Of a DNA stretch of 64,000 nt, positions 54,867 through 63,627 are shown one piece after another. How positions within the stretch are numbered: the first letter of the stretch is position 1; each line of letters opens with the position of its first letter. A model generated the notes under the pieces. It saw only the letters and a list, made by a program, of their open reading frames with translations, was not told where the DNA came from and made no database searches. Source of the DNA: Metabacillus kandeliae (GTDB taxonomy: Bacteria > Bacillota > Bacilli > Bacillales > Bacillaceae); contig NZ_JAJOZE010000001.1 of the NCBI RefSeq assembly GCF_021166585.1, positions 390,062-454,061 of the forward strand. Direction: 5' to 3'. The position numbers and the translations under genes are program-made.

Positions 54867-57503
54867 ATGAAATTGTTATCATCTGCAGAAGTGCGCCAAA
54901 TGTTCCTGGATTTTTTTAAGGAAAAAGGACATTCCGTTGAACCAAGTGCCCCGCTTGTGCCGCAGGACGATCCATCGCTTCTTTGGATCAACAGCGGTGT
55001 AGCAACACTGAAAAAATATTTTGACGGCCGTGTTATCCCGGAGAACCCGCGGATCGTTAACGCCCAAAAATCCATCAGAACGAATGATATTGAAAACGTC
55101 GGAAAAACGGCGCGCCACCATACTTTTTTTGAAATGCTCGGCAACTTTTCCATTGGCGATTATTTCAAAAAAGAAGCGATTATCTGGGCGTGGGAATTTT
55201 TAACTGATGAAAAATGGATCGGATTTGATGCTGAAAAGCTGTCAGTAACGATTCATCCTGAGGATCACGAAGCATTTGAAATTTGGACAAAAACAGTAGG
55301 TGTGCCGGAAGAAAGCATTATCCGCCTTGAAGGAAACTTCTGGGATATCGGAGAAGGCCCGAGCGGACCCAATACGGAAATTTTCTATGACCGCGGTGAA
55401 ACCTATGGAAATGATCCGGCAGATCCGGAGCTGTATCCAGGCGGGGAAAACGAACGTTACCTTGAAGTGTGGAACCTTGTATTTTCTGAATTTAATCATA
55501 ATCCTGATGGAACGTATACACCGCTGCCGAAAAAGAACATTGATACAGGCATGGGGCTTGAGCGGATGTGCTCTGTTATTCAAAATGTACCAACAAATTT
55601 TGATACAGACTTGTTCATGCCGATTATTGAAGCAACTGAGGCAGTCTCAGGCCAAAGCTACAGGGAAAACAATGAAAAAGATACAGCTTTTAAAGTGATA
55701 GCCGACCATATTCGGACAGTAACCTTTTCAATCGGAGATGGAGCGCTTCCTTCAAATGAAGGCAGAGGCTACGTTCTCCGCAGGCTATTAAGGAGAGCTG
55801 TTCGCTATGCGAAGAAACTCGGCATCAGCCGTCCCTTTATGTATGAGCTCGTTCCGGCTGTAGCTGAAATTATGGTTGACTTTTATCCGGAAGTAAAAGC
55901 AAAATCCGCTTTTATTCAAAAAGTTATCAAAAATGAAGAAGAACGCTTCCATGAAACATTGAATGACGGTCTTTCCATTCTTTCTGAAGTAACAAGAAAA
56001 GAAAAGGCAGCTGGGAAAAGTGTGATTCCGGGCGAGGATGTTTTCCGTCTGTATGATACTTATGGATTCCCTGTCGAACTTACTGAAGAATACGCTGAAG
56101 ATGAAGGCATGACCATTGACCGCGCAGGCTTTGAAAATGAAATGGAAAAGCAGAGAGAACGGGCAAGAGCTGCCCGCCAGGAAACAGGCTCCATGCAGGT
56201 CCAGGGCGGTGTGCTCGGAGAAATTACAGCTGAGAGCACATTTGTCGGCTATGATGTGCTTGAGACTGAATCAGCAGTCATTGCTATTGTACAGGACGGA
56301 CAGCTGGCAGAGGAAGTTCACGAAGGACAAGAGGTTCAGCTGATTCTTGATAAAACGCCATTTTACGCTGAAAGCGGCGGCCAGATTGCTGATGAAGGAA
56401 CGTTAAGCTCAGAAGGAGTCCTTGTCAGAATTAAAGATGTTCAAAAAGCGCCTAACGGCCAAAATCTTCACAGTGCAGTCATAGAAAGCGGCATACTAAA
56501 AACAAATGATGCGGTTCTTGCAAAAGTCAGCAGAGACAACCGGACAGGCATTATTAAAAACCATACAGCCACACATCTGCTGCACCAAGCGCTGAAGGAT
56601 GTACTCGGTACACATGTCAACCAGGCAGGGTCGCTCGTTGAAAACAGCAGACTGCGCTTTGACTTCTCACATTTCGGCCAGGTGACACAGGAAGAACTGA
56701 AACAAATTGAAAGAATCGTTAATGAAAAAATCTGGCAGTCCCTTGATGTAAACATTGAGTACAAGCCGATTGATGAAGCAAAAGCGATGGGGGCAATGGC
56801 CCTGTTCGGCGAAAAATACGGAAACATTGTCAGGGTCGTTCAAATTGGCGGGTACAGCCTTGAGCTTTGCGGAGGCTGCCACGTTGCCAATACATCAGCA
56901 ATAGGGCTTTTCAAAATTTCTTCTGAGTCAGGCATTGGAGCCGGTACAAGAAGAATTGAGGCTGTAACAGGCAAGGCTGCATACGAAGCAATGAACAGCC
57001 AGATCGATATTCTGGCAGAAGCCGCAGCAAAGCTGAAAGCAGCTCCAAAGGATGTTTCTCAAAGAGTTGACGGACTTCTTTTGGAATTGAAAAATGTACA
57101 GCGTGAAAATGACTCATTGAATGCAAAGCTTGGCAATGCCGAAGCATCAGGCCTTGTTGGCAAAGCAGTTGAAATTAATGGTGTAACCCTTTTGGCAAGC
57201 ACTGTGCAGGCTAAGGATATGAACAGCCTGAGAGGAATGCTTGATGATCTGAAGAACAAGCTCGGCTCAGCTATCGTTGTGCTTGGAGCTGCAGCAGATG
57301 GAAAAGTCAACCTCGCTGCAGGGGTCACAAAGGATCTGACAGAAAAAGGCTACCATGCCGGCAAGCTGATCAAGGAAGTGTCAGCACGCTGCGGAGGAAG
57401 CGGCGGAGGACGTGCTGACATGGCGCAGGCAGGCGGAAAAGACCTTGAAAAATTGGAAGCAGCTCTTAAATATGCAGAGGAATGGGTAAAATCCGTTTTA
57501 TAA
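54867..57503 (+). CDS. alaS: Alanyl-tRNA synthetase
   Basis: An 878-residue synthetase with all expected parts: class II catalytic core ([36 protein letters not shown]), editing domain with [11 protein letters not shown] and the distal [13 protein letters not shown] zinc motif, and C-terminal coiled-coil plus DHHA1 domain ending [30 protein letters not shown] precedes ATG 54867. Length equals the usual Bacillus AlaS. Confidence 0.98.
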   Translation: MKLLSSAEVRQMFLDFFKEKGHSVEPSAPLVPQDDPSLLWINSGVATLKKYFDGRVIPENPRIVNAQKSIRTNDIENVGKTARHHTFFEMLGNFSIGDYFKKEAIIWAWEFLTDEKWIGFDAEKLSVTIHPEDHEAFEIWTKTVGVPEESIIRLEGNFWDIGEGPSGPNTEIFYDRGETYGNDPADPELYPGGENERYLEVWNLVFSEFNHNPDGTYTPLPKKNIDTGMGLERMCSVIQNVPTNFDTDLFMPIIEATEAVSGQSYRENNEKDTAFKVIADHIRTVTFSIGDGALPSNEGRGYVLRRLLRRAVRYAKKLGISRPFMYELVPAVAEIMVDFYPEVKAKSAFIQKVIKNEEERFHETLNDGLSILSEVTRKEKAAGKSVIPGEDVFRLYDTYGFPVELTEEYAEDEGMTIDRAGFENEMEKQRERARAARQETGSMQVQGGVLGEITAESTFVGYDVLETESAVIAIVQDGQLAEEVHEGQEVQLILDKTPFYAESGGQIADEGTLSSEGVLVRIKDVQKAPNGQNLHSAVIESGILKTNDAVLAKVSRDNRTGIIKNHTATHLLHQALKDVLGTHVNQAGSLVENSRLRFDFSHFGQVTQEELKQIERIVNEKIWQSLDVNIEYKPIDEAKAMGAMALFGEKYGNIVRVVQIGGYSLELCGGCHVANTSAIGLFKISSESGIGAGTRRIEAVTGKAAYEAMNSQIDILAEAAAKLKAAPKDVSQRVDGLLLELKNVQRENDSLNAKLGNAEASGLVGKAVEINGVTLLASTVQAKDMNSLRGMLDDLKNKLGSAIVVLGAAADGKVNLAAGVTKDLTEKGYHAGKLIKEVSARCGGSGGGRADMAQAGGKDLEKLEAALKYAEEWVKSVL

Positions 57504-57584
57504 TTCCCGGCTGTAGTGTAAAATGTTAATAAGAGTGGACACTTGAGCTATTTCGGGCAAGATTCCGGGAAAGAGGTGCAGATC

Positions 57585-57851
57585 GTGAGTTCGTTCGATA
57601 AAACGATGAAATTCAACTTTTCGGAAGAAACGGTTGAGGCCGATGTAAAAGAAGTTTTGTTTACGGTATACAGTGCTCTTGAGGAAAAGGGCTACAATCC
57701 GATCAATCAGATTGTCGGATACCTATTGTCAGGAGATCCTGCATACATCCCCCGTCATCGCGATGCGCGCAACCTGATCAGAAAACTGGAACGCGACGAA
57801 CTGATCGAGGAATTGGTCAAATCGTACTTAAAAAACCATCGCGAGGGATAA
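57585..57851 (+). CDS. yrzL: IreB-family regulatory phosphoprotein (YrzL)
   Basis: An 88-residue protein, [11 protein letters not shown] at the start, then [20 protein letters not shown] and [19 protein letters not shown], the near-invariant UPF0297 sequence. In Enterococcus IreB is a substrate of the kinase IreK that tunes cephalosporin resistance; the threonine near the N terminus is the likely phosphosite. GTG 57585 has AAAGAGGTG upstream. One base separates it from yrrK. Confidence 0.93.
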   Translation: MSSFDKTMKFNFSEETVEADVKEVLFTVYSALEEKGYNPINQIVGYLLSGDPAYIPRHRDARNLIRKLERDELIEELVKSYLKNHREG

Positions 57852-57852
57852 A

Positions 57853-58269
57853 ATGCGAATATTAGGGCTTGACTATGGAACAAAAACAGTCGGTGTGGCT
57901 GTCAGCGATTATTTTGGCTGGACAGCACAAGGATTGGAAACAATTAAAATTGATGAAGAAAATAAAAAATTCGGACTGGACAGGCTTTCAGAAATACTGC
58001 AGAATGAGGAAGTCGAAAAAATTGTTGTCGGCCTGCCCAAGAATATGAACGGGACGATCGGACCGAGGGGAGAAGCGTGCCAGCGCTATGCTGAAATGCT
58101 GAAAGAAGCCTATGGTCTTCCGGTTATTCTTTGGGACGAGAGGCTGACTACAATGGCTGCAGAAAGAATGCTCATTGAAGCAGATGTCAGCAGGAAGAAG
58201 CGTAAAAAGGTCATTGATAAAATGGCCGCAGTGATGATCCTGCAGGGCTATCTGGACAGCCTGAAGTGA
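57853..58269 (+). CDS. yrrK: Holliday-junction-resolvase-like protein (RuvX/YqgF family)
   Basis: A 138-residue RNase-H-fold nuclease. [19 protein letters not shown] holds the first catalytic Asp, [16 protein letters not shown] the conserved loop, and [15 protein letters not shown] the later acidic residues. The family matures 16S rRNA 5' ends. It is tightly linked to yrzL and yrzB. Confidence 0.94.
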   Translation: MRILGLDYGTKTVGVAVSDYFGWTAQGLETIKIDEENKKFGLDRLSEILQNEEVEKIVVGLPKNMNGTIGPRGEACQRYAEMLKEAYGLPVILWDERLTTMAAERMLIEADVSRKKRKKVIDKMAAVMILQGYLDSLK

Positions 58270-58337
58270 TGGATGGCATTCCCGTCCTCCGAGCAAAATA
58301 AGACATATCATCATAATGGATAGAAGAGGTGAAGAAA

Positions 58338-58622
58338 ATGGAACACGGTGAAAAGCAAATTACAGTAGTAGATGAACAAGGAAACGAGCAGCTTTGCGAG
58401 ATCCTTTTTACATTTGAATCAGACAGGTTTAACAAGTCTTATGTCCTGTACTACCCTATAAGCAGCGACAATGAAGATGAAGAAGAAATTGAAATTCATG
58501 CATCCAGCTTCGTTCCGAACGATAATGGGGAAGATGGAGACCTTGAACCGATCGAAACTGAAGAAGAGTGGGATATGGTCGAAGAAATGCTGAATACCTT
58601 CTTTGAAAACGAAGAAGAATAA
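58338..58622 (+). CDS. yrzB: DUF1292 protein YrzB
   Basis: A 94-residue, very acidic protein: [19 protein letters not shown], then KSYVLYYPI and a run of Glu/Asp ending NTFFENEEE. The pattern is that of the DUF1292/UPF0473 family, always next to yrzL and yrrK. ATG 58338 is six bases after GAGGTG; GTG 58329 is within that site. Function unknown. Confidence 0.92.
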   Translation: MEHGEKQITVVDEQGNEQLCEILFTFESDRFNKSYVLYYPISSDNEDEEEIEIHASSFVPNDNGEDGDLEPIETEEEWDMVEEMLNTFFENEEE

Positions 58623-58626
58623 AGGT

Positions 58627-58662
58627 AAAAAGCTGAGTGTTGACGCACTCAGCTTTTTTTTC
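58627..58662 (+). terminator. Terminator after yrzB
   Basis: AAAAAGCTGAGTG pairs with CACTCAGCTTTTT around TTGAC, then further T. Confidence 0.93.
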
Positions 58663-58692
58663 GCGGGTTTTGTGGACTGTTCCCCTTAATTT

Positions 58693-58721
58693 TTGCCGAA
58701 TAGGAGCGAAAATTGTATTAT
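58693..58721 (+). promoter_or_regulatory. Promoter of mltG
   Basis: TTGCCG (58693-58698), 17 bp, TATTAT (58716-58721); the overlapping TATAAT at 58719 is the alternative -10. Confidence 0.6.
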
Positions 58722-58748
58722 AATAGACGGAACAGGTTAAGGGGGCGT

Positions 58749-59864
58749 ATGATGACAGACAAAAATAACTTTAAGGGGATGCTTACGCAGCAGCCTCAAA
58801 AGAAACAAAAAAGAAAAAAGACGATGCGCGCACTGCTTGCAGCGGTTATTGTACTCTTGATTGCTGCCGCCGCAGCTGTTTTTTACATAATGCTGTGCCT
58901 GAAACCGATTGACTCTGGCAGCAGCGATCAGCAGAAGGTTTCCATCCCAACAGGTTCATCTGTTCGGGAAATTGCCCACAGGCTGAAAGATGCCGGCCTT
59001 ATTCGAAATGAAAACATTTTTAAGGTCTACGTCAAATATAAAAATGCATCCGGTTTCCAGGCTGGTGAATATCTTTTTACGAAAAGCATGTCACTGGATG
59101 AAATGATTGCCTTGCTTGAATCCGGAAAAGCTTCGCCCAATTTTGCTTTTCAGATTACTGTACCGGAAGGCAAGCAGCTGAAGCAAATTGCAGCTCTAAT
59201 CGCGGCAAAATCCGGCTATAAGGAACAGGAAGTCCTCAATACAATGCAGGATAAAACCTTTCTTCAAAACCTGAAACAGAAGTATCCTGATACCCTGAAG
59301 AAGGACATCGACAATAAAAATATTAAGTATCCGCTGGAAGGGTACCTGTATCCGGCAACCTATCCTTTTGAAAAACAAAATACACCGCTTGAAACCATTA
59401 TTGAAACAATGATTAAGCCAACAGACGAAATGGTCAAGAAATACAGCGGGCAGATTCAGCAGAAGAAACTATCCGTGCATCAGTTTTTGACAATGGCTTC
59501 ACTAATTGAAGAAGAAGCCACTCAAAAAACAGACAGAGGAAAAATAGCGAGCGTCTTTTACAACAGACTGGAGAAAAAAATGCCGCTCCAGACGGATCCG
59601 ACAGTTCTTTATGCGCTTGGAAACCATAAATCAAAGGTGTATTACAAAGACCTGAAAGTGAAATCGCCCTATAATACGTATCTGAACAAAGGTCTCCCGC
59701 CGGGTCCTATCTCCAATGCAGGGGAAACATCTCTTGAAGCTGCGATTAATCCGGATAAAACCGACTATCTTTATTTCCTGGCGAGCAAGGATGGAACAGT
59801 AGTATTTACGAAAAACCTAAAGGATCATAACACACAGAAAGAAAAGCATATTACTGGAAAATAA
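58749..59864 (+). CDS. mltG: Endolytic murein transglycosylase MltG (YceG-like)
   Basis: A 371-residue membrane-anchored enzyme that cuts nascent peptidoglycan strands. A basic cytoplasmic start (QQPQKKQKRKKTMR) precedes one transmembrane helix (LLAAVIVLLIAAAAAVFYIM). A LysM-like region (IPTGSSVREIAHRLKDAGLI) follows. The YceG catalytic domain has LTMASLIEEEA, with the catalytic Glu, plus LQTDPTVLYALG and YNTYLNKGLPPGPISNAG. GGGGG is seven bases from ATG 58752 and four from ATG 58749; either is possible. Confidence 0.95.
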   Translation: MMTDKNNFKGMLTQQPQKKQKRKKTMRALLAAVIVLLIAAAAAVFYIMLCLKPIDSGSSDQQKVSIPTGSSVREIAHRLKDAGLIRNENIFKVYVKYKNASGFQAGEYLFTKSMSLDEMIALLESGKASPNFAFQITVPEGKQLKQIAALIAAKSGYKEQEVLNTMQDKTFLQNLKQKYPDTLKKDIDNKNIKYPLEGYLYPATYPFEKQNTPLETIIETMIKPTDEMVKKYSGQIQQKKLSVHQFLTMASLIEEEATQKTDRGKIASVFYNRLEKKMPLQTDPTVLYALGNHKSKVYYKDLKVKSPYNTYLNKGLPPGPISNAGETSLEAAINPDKTDYLYFLASKDGTVVFTKNLKDHNTQKEKHITGK

Positions 59865-59888
59865 AGAGCCTTAGCCGGCTCTTTTTTT
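59865..59888 (+). terminator. Terminator after mltG
   Basis: AGAGCC pairs with GGCTCT around TTAGCC, followed by a T run. Confidence 0.88.
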
Positions 59889-59938
59889 CTGCCTATTATC
59901 AGGCATTGCGCCTATCTATGTTCAATACAATGTTTTTA

Positions 59939-59947
59939 TGCTAAAAT
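59939..59947 (+). promoter_or_regulatory. Possible extended -10 promoter for trmR
   Basis: TGCTAAAAT matches an extended -10; no good -35 is present. It lies about 100 bases before the TTG start. Confidence 0.4.
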
Positions 59948-60049
59948 ATATCGAGTTATTGGTGAAAAGCTGTAATTAGAAGCTCATACATACAGCTAAT
60001 TAAGAGTAAAAAGACCCTGCTTCTTTTTGCAATAGGAGGAAATAGTATC

Positions 60050-60709
60050 TTGCATGAGGACAAACTGCAGCTTTATCTCGAAAGTCTGATTCCTTCTGAG
60101 CCGGAATATATCCGCGATATGGAGGAATACGCCAAGGAAAACCAGGTTCCCATTATGGAAAAGGCGGGAATGAACGTTTTGCTTCAGCTTTTAAGGCTTC
60201 ATTCGCCTGCAGCCATATTAGAAATAGGAACAGCCATTGGTTATTCAGCCATCAGAATGGCTCAGGCTCTTCCAAACACCAGGATTGTCACACTGGAAAG
60301 AGATGAAGAGAGATACAAAGAAGCTGTCAGGCGGGTGGAGTCCGCAGGTCTTTCCGGCAGGATAACCGTTTTATTCGGTGATGCGCTGGAGCTGAGCGGT
60401 GAGGTGAGCGGGAGGATGCCTTTTGATGCCTTGTTTATTGACGCGGCAAAAGGGCAGTACAGACGCTTTTTTGAATTGTACGAGCCGATGCTTTCAGCAA
60501 ACGGCATTATCATCACAGATAATGTATTGTTCAGGGGACTTGTTGCAGAGGATCCGGAAGAAATCGAAAGCAAAAGGATCAGAAGCCTGGCAGCAAAAAT
60601 CCATTATTATAATGAATGGCTTGTGAGCCATCCGGATTATATGACATCCATTATTCCAGCCGGTGACGGCATAGCTTTAAGCATAAAAAAACCGCCAGCA
60701 GACCGTTAA
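60050..60709 (+). CDS. trmR: tRNA 5-hydroxyuridine methyltransferase TrmR (YrrM)
   Basis: A 219-residue class I SAM-dependent O-methyltransferase of the catechol-type family. ILEIGTAIGYSAIRMAQ is the SAM-binding motif, DALFIDAAKGQYRRFFELYE the metal-binding acidic motif, and IIITDNVLFRGLV the further conserved segment. YrrM of B. subtilis was identified as TrmR, methylating 5-hydroxyuridine at the tRNA wobble base. AGGAGG precedes TTG 60050. In B. subtilis two U32-type peptidase genes (yrrN, yrrO) come next; here udk follows directly. Confidence 0.92.
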   Translation: MHEDKLQLYLESLIPSEPEYIRDMEEYAKENQVPIMEKAGMNVLLQLLRLHSPAAILEIGTAIGYSAIRMAQALPNTRIVTLERDEERYKEAVRRVESAGLSGRITVLFGDALELSGEVSGRMPFDALFIDAAKGQYRRFFELYEPMLSANGIIITDNVLFRGLVAEDPEEIESKRIRSLAAKIHYYNEWLVSHPDYMTSIIPAGDGIALSIKKPPADR

Positions 60710-60783
60710 AGCTGCTGGCTAAGTAAAGCTGCTGCAATCCATCAAGGACCAAGCAGCAAGAGGTGAAAGGGGGTATTGAGCAA

Positions 60784-61419
60784 ATGGGCAAGAAGCCTGT
60801 TGTTATAGGAGTTGCCGGCGGCTCCGGCTCTGGGAAAACAAGTGTAACCAAAGCCATTTACGAGCATTTCAAAGGCCACTCCATTATGATGCTGGAACAG
60901 GATTATTACTACAAGGATCAAAGCCATCTTCCTTTTGAAGAGAGGCTGAATACGAATTATGATCACCCGCTTGCCTTTGATAATGAGCTCTTGATCGAGC
61001 ACTTAATTAAGCTGCTTCAATACGAGGCAATTGAAAAACCGGTTTATGATTATAAAATCCATACGCGGGCAAGTGAAGTGATTCCTACAGAGCCGAAGGA
61101 TGTTATTATCCTTGAAGGAATTTTAATTTTAGAGGATGAAAGGCTTAGAGATTTAATGGACATCAAGCTTTTCGTTGATACAGACGCTGATCTTCGGATT
61201 ATCCGCCGCATGCTCCGGGATATCAAGGAGCGCGGAAGGTCAATTGATTCTGTCATTGAACAGTATGTGTCAGTTGTAAGGCCGATGCACAACCAATTCA
61301 TTGAGCCGACAAAGCGGTATGCGGACATTATCATCCCTGAAGGCGGCCAAAATCATGTGGCCATCGATATAATGGTAACAAAAATTCAAACAATTCTTGA
61401 ACTAAACGCTATTTTGTAA
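60784..61419 (+). CDS. udk: Uridine kinase
   Basis: A 211-residue P-loop kinase making UMP and CMP from nucleosides. [18 protein letters not shown] is Walker [21 protein letters not shown] the substrate-binding segment, and [20 protein letters not shown] the Walker B region. AAAGGGGG precedes ATG 60784; the GTG at 60763 is upstream of this site. A CCAGCAG/CTGCTGG hairpin lies between trmR and udk without a T tract. Confidence 0.96.
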   Translation: MGKKPVVIGVAGGSGSGKTSVTKAIYEHFKGHSIMMLEQDYYYKDQSHLPFEERLNTNYDHPLAFDNELLIEHLIKLLQYEAIEKPVYDYKIHTRASEVIPTEPKDVIILEGILILEDERLRDLMDIKLFVDTDADLRIIRRMLRDIKERGRSIDSVIEQYVSVVRPMHNQFIEPTKRYADIIIPEGGQNHVAIDIMVTKIQTILELNAIL

Positions 61420-61501
61420 TAACATAGCATAGATAAAGTGTACTGTGACCATATTATGTATAGACTGTTAAAGAATTCATTAAGATGCTTTTGCAGCCAA
61501 A

Positions 61502-61526
61502 GCAAGCGAATAAGCTTGCCTTTTTT
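61502..61526 (+). terminator. Terminator or attenuator between udk and greA
   Basis: GCAAGC pairs with GCTTGC around GAATAA, followed by CTTTTTT. Confidence 0.75.
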
Positions 61527-61568
61527 CGCATATACAATTTGCAAAGAAGTCAATAATGAACGAAGAAT

Positions 61569-61596
61569 GAGCGTGAGGACATCATTGTCCTCGCTC
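61569..61596 (+). promoter_or_regulatory. Second hairpin in the greA leader
   Basis: GAGCGTGAGGAC pairs with GTCCTCGCTC (one bulged T) around ATCATT, 75 bases before the greA start. No proper T tract follows; possibly regulatory. Confidence 0.5.
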
Positions 61597-61671
61597 TTGT
61601 CTATTCTACAGTATTTTACATATGAGAACCTTAGTGGGGGACAGTAAGTATTTCTGAAGGAGTGATAGGGA

Positions 61672-62148
61672 ATGGCGCAAGAAAAAGTATTTCCAATGAC
61701 AGAAGAAGGAAAACAGAAGCTTGAGCAGGAACTGGAATATTTAAAAACGGTGAGACGCAAAGAAGTTGTTGAACGTATTAAAGTAGCCCGGAGCTTCGGA
61801 GACCTTTCTGAGAACTCTGAGTATGATTCTGCAAAAGAAGAACAGGCTTTCGTAGAAGGCCGCGTGACCACGCTTGAAAACATGATCCGCAATGCGAAAA
61901 TCATACAGGAAGATGAAGGCAGTACAGGCCAAGTAAGCCTTGGAAAAACGGTAACTTTCCAGGAGCTTCCTAACGGTGACGAAGAATCATACACAATCGT
62001 CGGAAGTGCTGAAGCAGACCCCTTCGAAGGGAAGATTTCCAACGATTCTCCTATTGCAAGAAGCCTGATGGGCAAAGGAGTCGGAGATGAAGTAAGCGTT
62101 CAGACTCCCGGCGGTGAAATGCAGGTTAAAATCGTTAACATTAAATAA
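61672..62148 (+). CDS. greA: Transcription elongation factor GreA
   Basis: A 158-residue factor that rescues backtracked RNA polymerase. The N-terminal coiled coil ([20 protein letters not shown]) carries the conserved acidic tip in [17 protein letters not shown]. The C-terminal FKBP-like domain has [20 protein letters not shown] and [26 protein letters not shown] precedes ATG 61672. Terminator directly downstream. Confidence 0.97.
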   Translation: MAQEKVFPMTEEGKQKLEQELEYLKTVRRKEVVERIKVARSFGDLSENSEYDSAKEEQAFVEGRVTTLENMIRNAKIIQEDEGSTGQVSLGKTVTFQELPNGDEESYTIVGSAEADPFEGKISNDSPIARSLMGKGVGDEVSVQTPGGEMQVKIVNIK

Positions 62149-62162
62149 AAGCATTTTGTGAA

Positions 62163-62194
62163 AAACACCTCACCCGTTTTTGGATGAGGTGTTT
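62163..62194 (+). terminator. Terminator after greA
   Basis: AAACACCTCA pairs with TGAGGTGTTT; the T run is short (TTT, then CTCATTT). Confidence 0.85.
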
Positions 62195-62342
62195 CTCATT
62201 TAAGAGGGGAAAAGGGTAATGCTTTCTAGAGCCAGCTGACATTGTATGCTGCCGGGGATGCTTTTCCAAGGTCATCCTGGATTGATTCATGAACTGATGT
62301 TAGAATAGTACAGATAGATAAGGGCAAAAGGAGTGGAAATAC

Positions 62343-63044
62343 ATGAATAGCTCGCGATATCAAAAGCGCGGTAAAAGAAGAAAAACAAATGTAGTGTTAA
62401 ATGTTCTAATCGGGGTTATTTTTGTCCTGATTATAGTTGTAGGCTCACAGCTTATCTTCGGAGGCAGCGGCAGCAAGCAGCAGGCATCAAAGGTAGACAG
62501 CAGCCAGCAAACATCAAATTCCGCAGCACAAGATAGCAAGCAGCCGGCTGATTCCAGCGGTTCCAATCAGGACCAAAACCAACAGGGAACTTCATCCGAT
62601 CAAAATACATCTGATCAGACTGGCTCAGATGATCAGAATGCATCATCCGATCAAAATGCATCAGAGGATCAAAATGCTGACAGCGAAAATTCTCAAAAAA
62701 ATGACGAAAAATCATCAGATGACCAGCAGGCAAAAGATGAAGATAAAAACAGCAGCCCTGCAGCACAGTCAGATTGGAAGCCTGTCGGCACATCCCAATC
62801 AGAGCCTCACACTGCCACATACCAAAAAGATTCACAGGACTGGGCAGAAATGAAGAAAGCAATGAGTTCTGCAACAGGTATTTCTGAAAGCAACATGACG
62901 GTATGGTTTATTGGCAACAACGGCTCGCCAAACGATGCCAAAGGCACCATTTCAGATAAAACAACAAAAGAAAAATACAAGGTATCATTGCACTGGGTAA
63001 CGAACGAGGGCTGGCAGCCTGTTAACGTAGAAAAAGCAAACTAA
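62343..63044 (+). CDS. yrrS: YrrS-family membrane-anchored protein (DUF1510)
   Basis: A 233-residue protein. A basic start (YQKRGKRRKTN) and one transmembrane helix (VVLNVLIGVIFVLIIVVGS) are followed by about 100 residues of low-complexity Ser/Asp/Gln/Asn, including short tandem DQNASSDQNASEDQNA units. The C-terminal globular domain has WKPVGTSQSEPHTATYQ and SESNMTVWFIGNNGSP. The disordered linker would span the cell wall. In B. subtilis YrrS is linked to cell-wall synthesis with PbpI. Start ATG 62343 has AAAAGGAGTGG upstream. Confidence 0.9.
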   Translation: MNSSRYQKRGKRRKTNVVLNVLIGVIFVLIIVVGSQLIFGGSGSKQQASKVDSSQQTSNSAAQDSKQPADSSGSNQDQNQQGTSSDQNTSDQTGSDDQNASSDQNASEDQNADSENSQKNDEKSSDDQQAKDEDKNSSPAAQSDWKPVGTSQSEPHTATYQKDSQDWAEMKKAMSSATGISESNMTVWFIGNNGSPNDAKGTISDKTTKEKYKVSLHWVTNEGWQPVNVEKAN

Positions 63045-63047
63045 ATG

Positions 63048-63084
63048 AAAAACATCCTCCAGCAAAACCGGAGGATGTTTTTTT
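63048..63084 (+). terminator. Terminator after yrrS
   Basis: AAAACATCCTCC pairs with GGAGGATGTTTT around AGCAAAACC, then T run. Confidence 0.92.
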
Positions 63085-63241
63085 ATAGGCTAAGTTTAAA
63101 GAAGAATGTTTACATTACGCACCTGATGATCTGCGTTCAAGCGGGGAGACTTCTGCGCGCTCAGCGTCCGCCCTTCGTACTGAAATCAACAGCCAATTTT
63201 AATAAGGAATAGTTTTCAGAAATACGATATCTGCGCCTTTC

Positions 63242-63448
63242 TCATGCTTTCGCTTTAAAATGAACCGCTGCGCTGTAAAACCTTCTTCCATGCTCTGTTA
63301 CATGCATCTGATGCGATACGGAATGGACCTCAAGCAATATTGCTTTATTGGATTCTATTTGTTCAGTGATTTTTTTCTCAAGAGCTTTCAGATCTTCTCC
63401 TTCGAAAAATTCAATTTTATCCTTTATAAAATCAAGCTGAAAATTCAT
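63242..63448 (-). CDS. yrzA: YrzA-like small protein (DUF2536)
   Basis: A 68-residue protein, NFQLDFIKDKIEFFEGEDLK at the start, then a charged helix (ALEKKITEQIESNK) and two strands (AILLEVHSVSHQMHV, RFYSAAVHFKAKA). The DUF2536/YrzA family has this size and lies between yrrS and yrrT in bacilli. AAAGGAGGCACAG precedes the ATG at 63448. Function unknown. The 157 bases between the yrrS terminator and this gene hold no recognised feature. Confidence 0.82.
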   Translation of the reverse strand: MNFQLDFIKDKIEFFEGEDLKALEKKITEQIESNKAILLEVHSVSHQMHVTEHGRRFYSAAVHFKAKA

Positions 63449-63578
63449 TATCTGTGCCTCCTTTTGCTCATCTTTATTCTACTGGTTGTCCTGCCTGTCA
63501 AACAAGCCTGTTTTATTCCGGATTTCAATGAAAAAAGTTGTCAGAAGAACGTCCATGTGGTAATCTGTGAAAGATTAA

Positions 63579-63601
63579 TTCATACTATACTCATAGGAAT
63601 T
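63579..63601 (+). promoter_or_regulatory. Candidate CymR box upstream of yrrT
   Basis: The 23 bases end in CATAGGAATT and match most fixed positions of the CymR consensus as I remember it (ending ATNGGAATT). They overlap a possible -10 TATACT (63586-63591). The yrrT-mtnN-mccAB operon is a known CymR target in B. subtilis. Confidence 0.55.
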
Positions 63602-63627
63602 GTATATTTTAGTGGAGAGTGAACGAT

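Noticed and set aside
60691-60719. CCAGCAG/CTGCTGG hairpin after trmR as a terminator
   Set aside because: No T tract follows the stem; it may be incidental or mRNA-stabilising.
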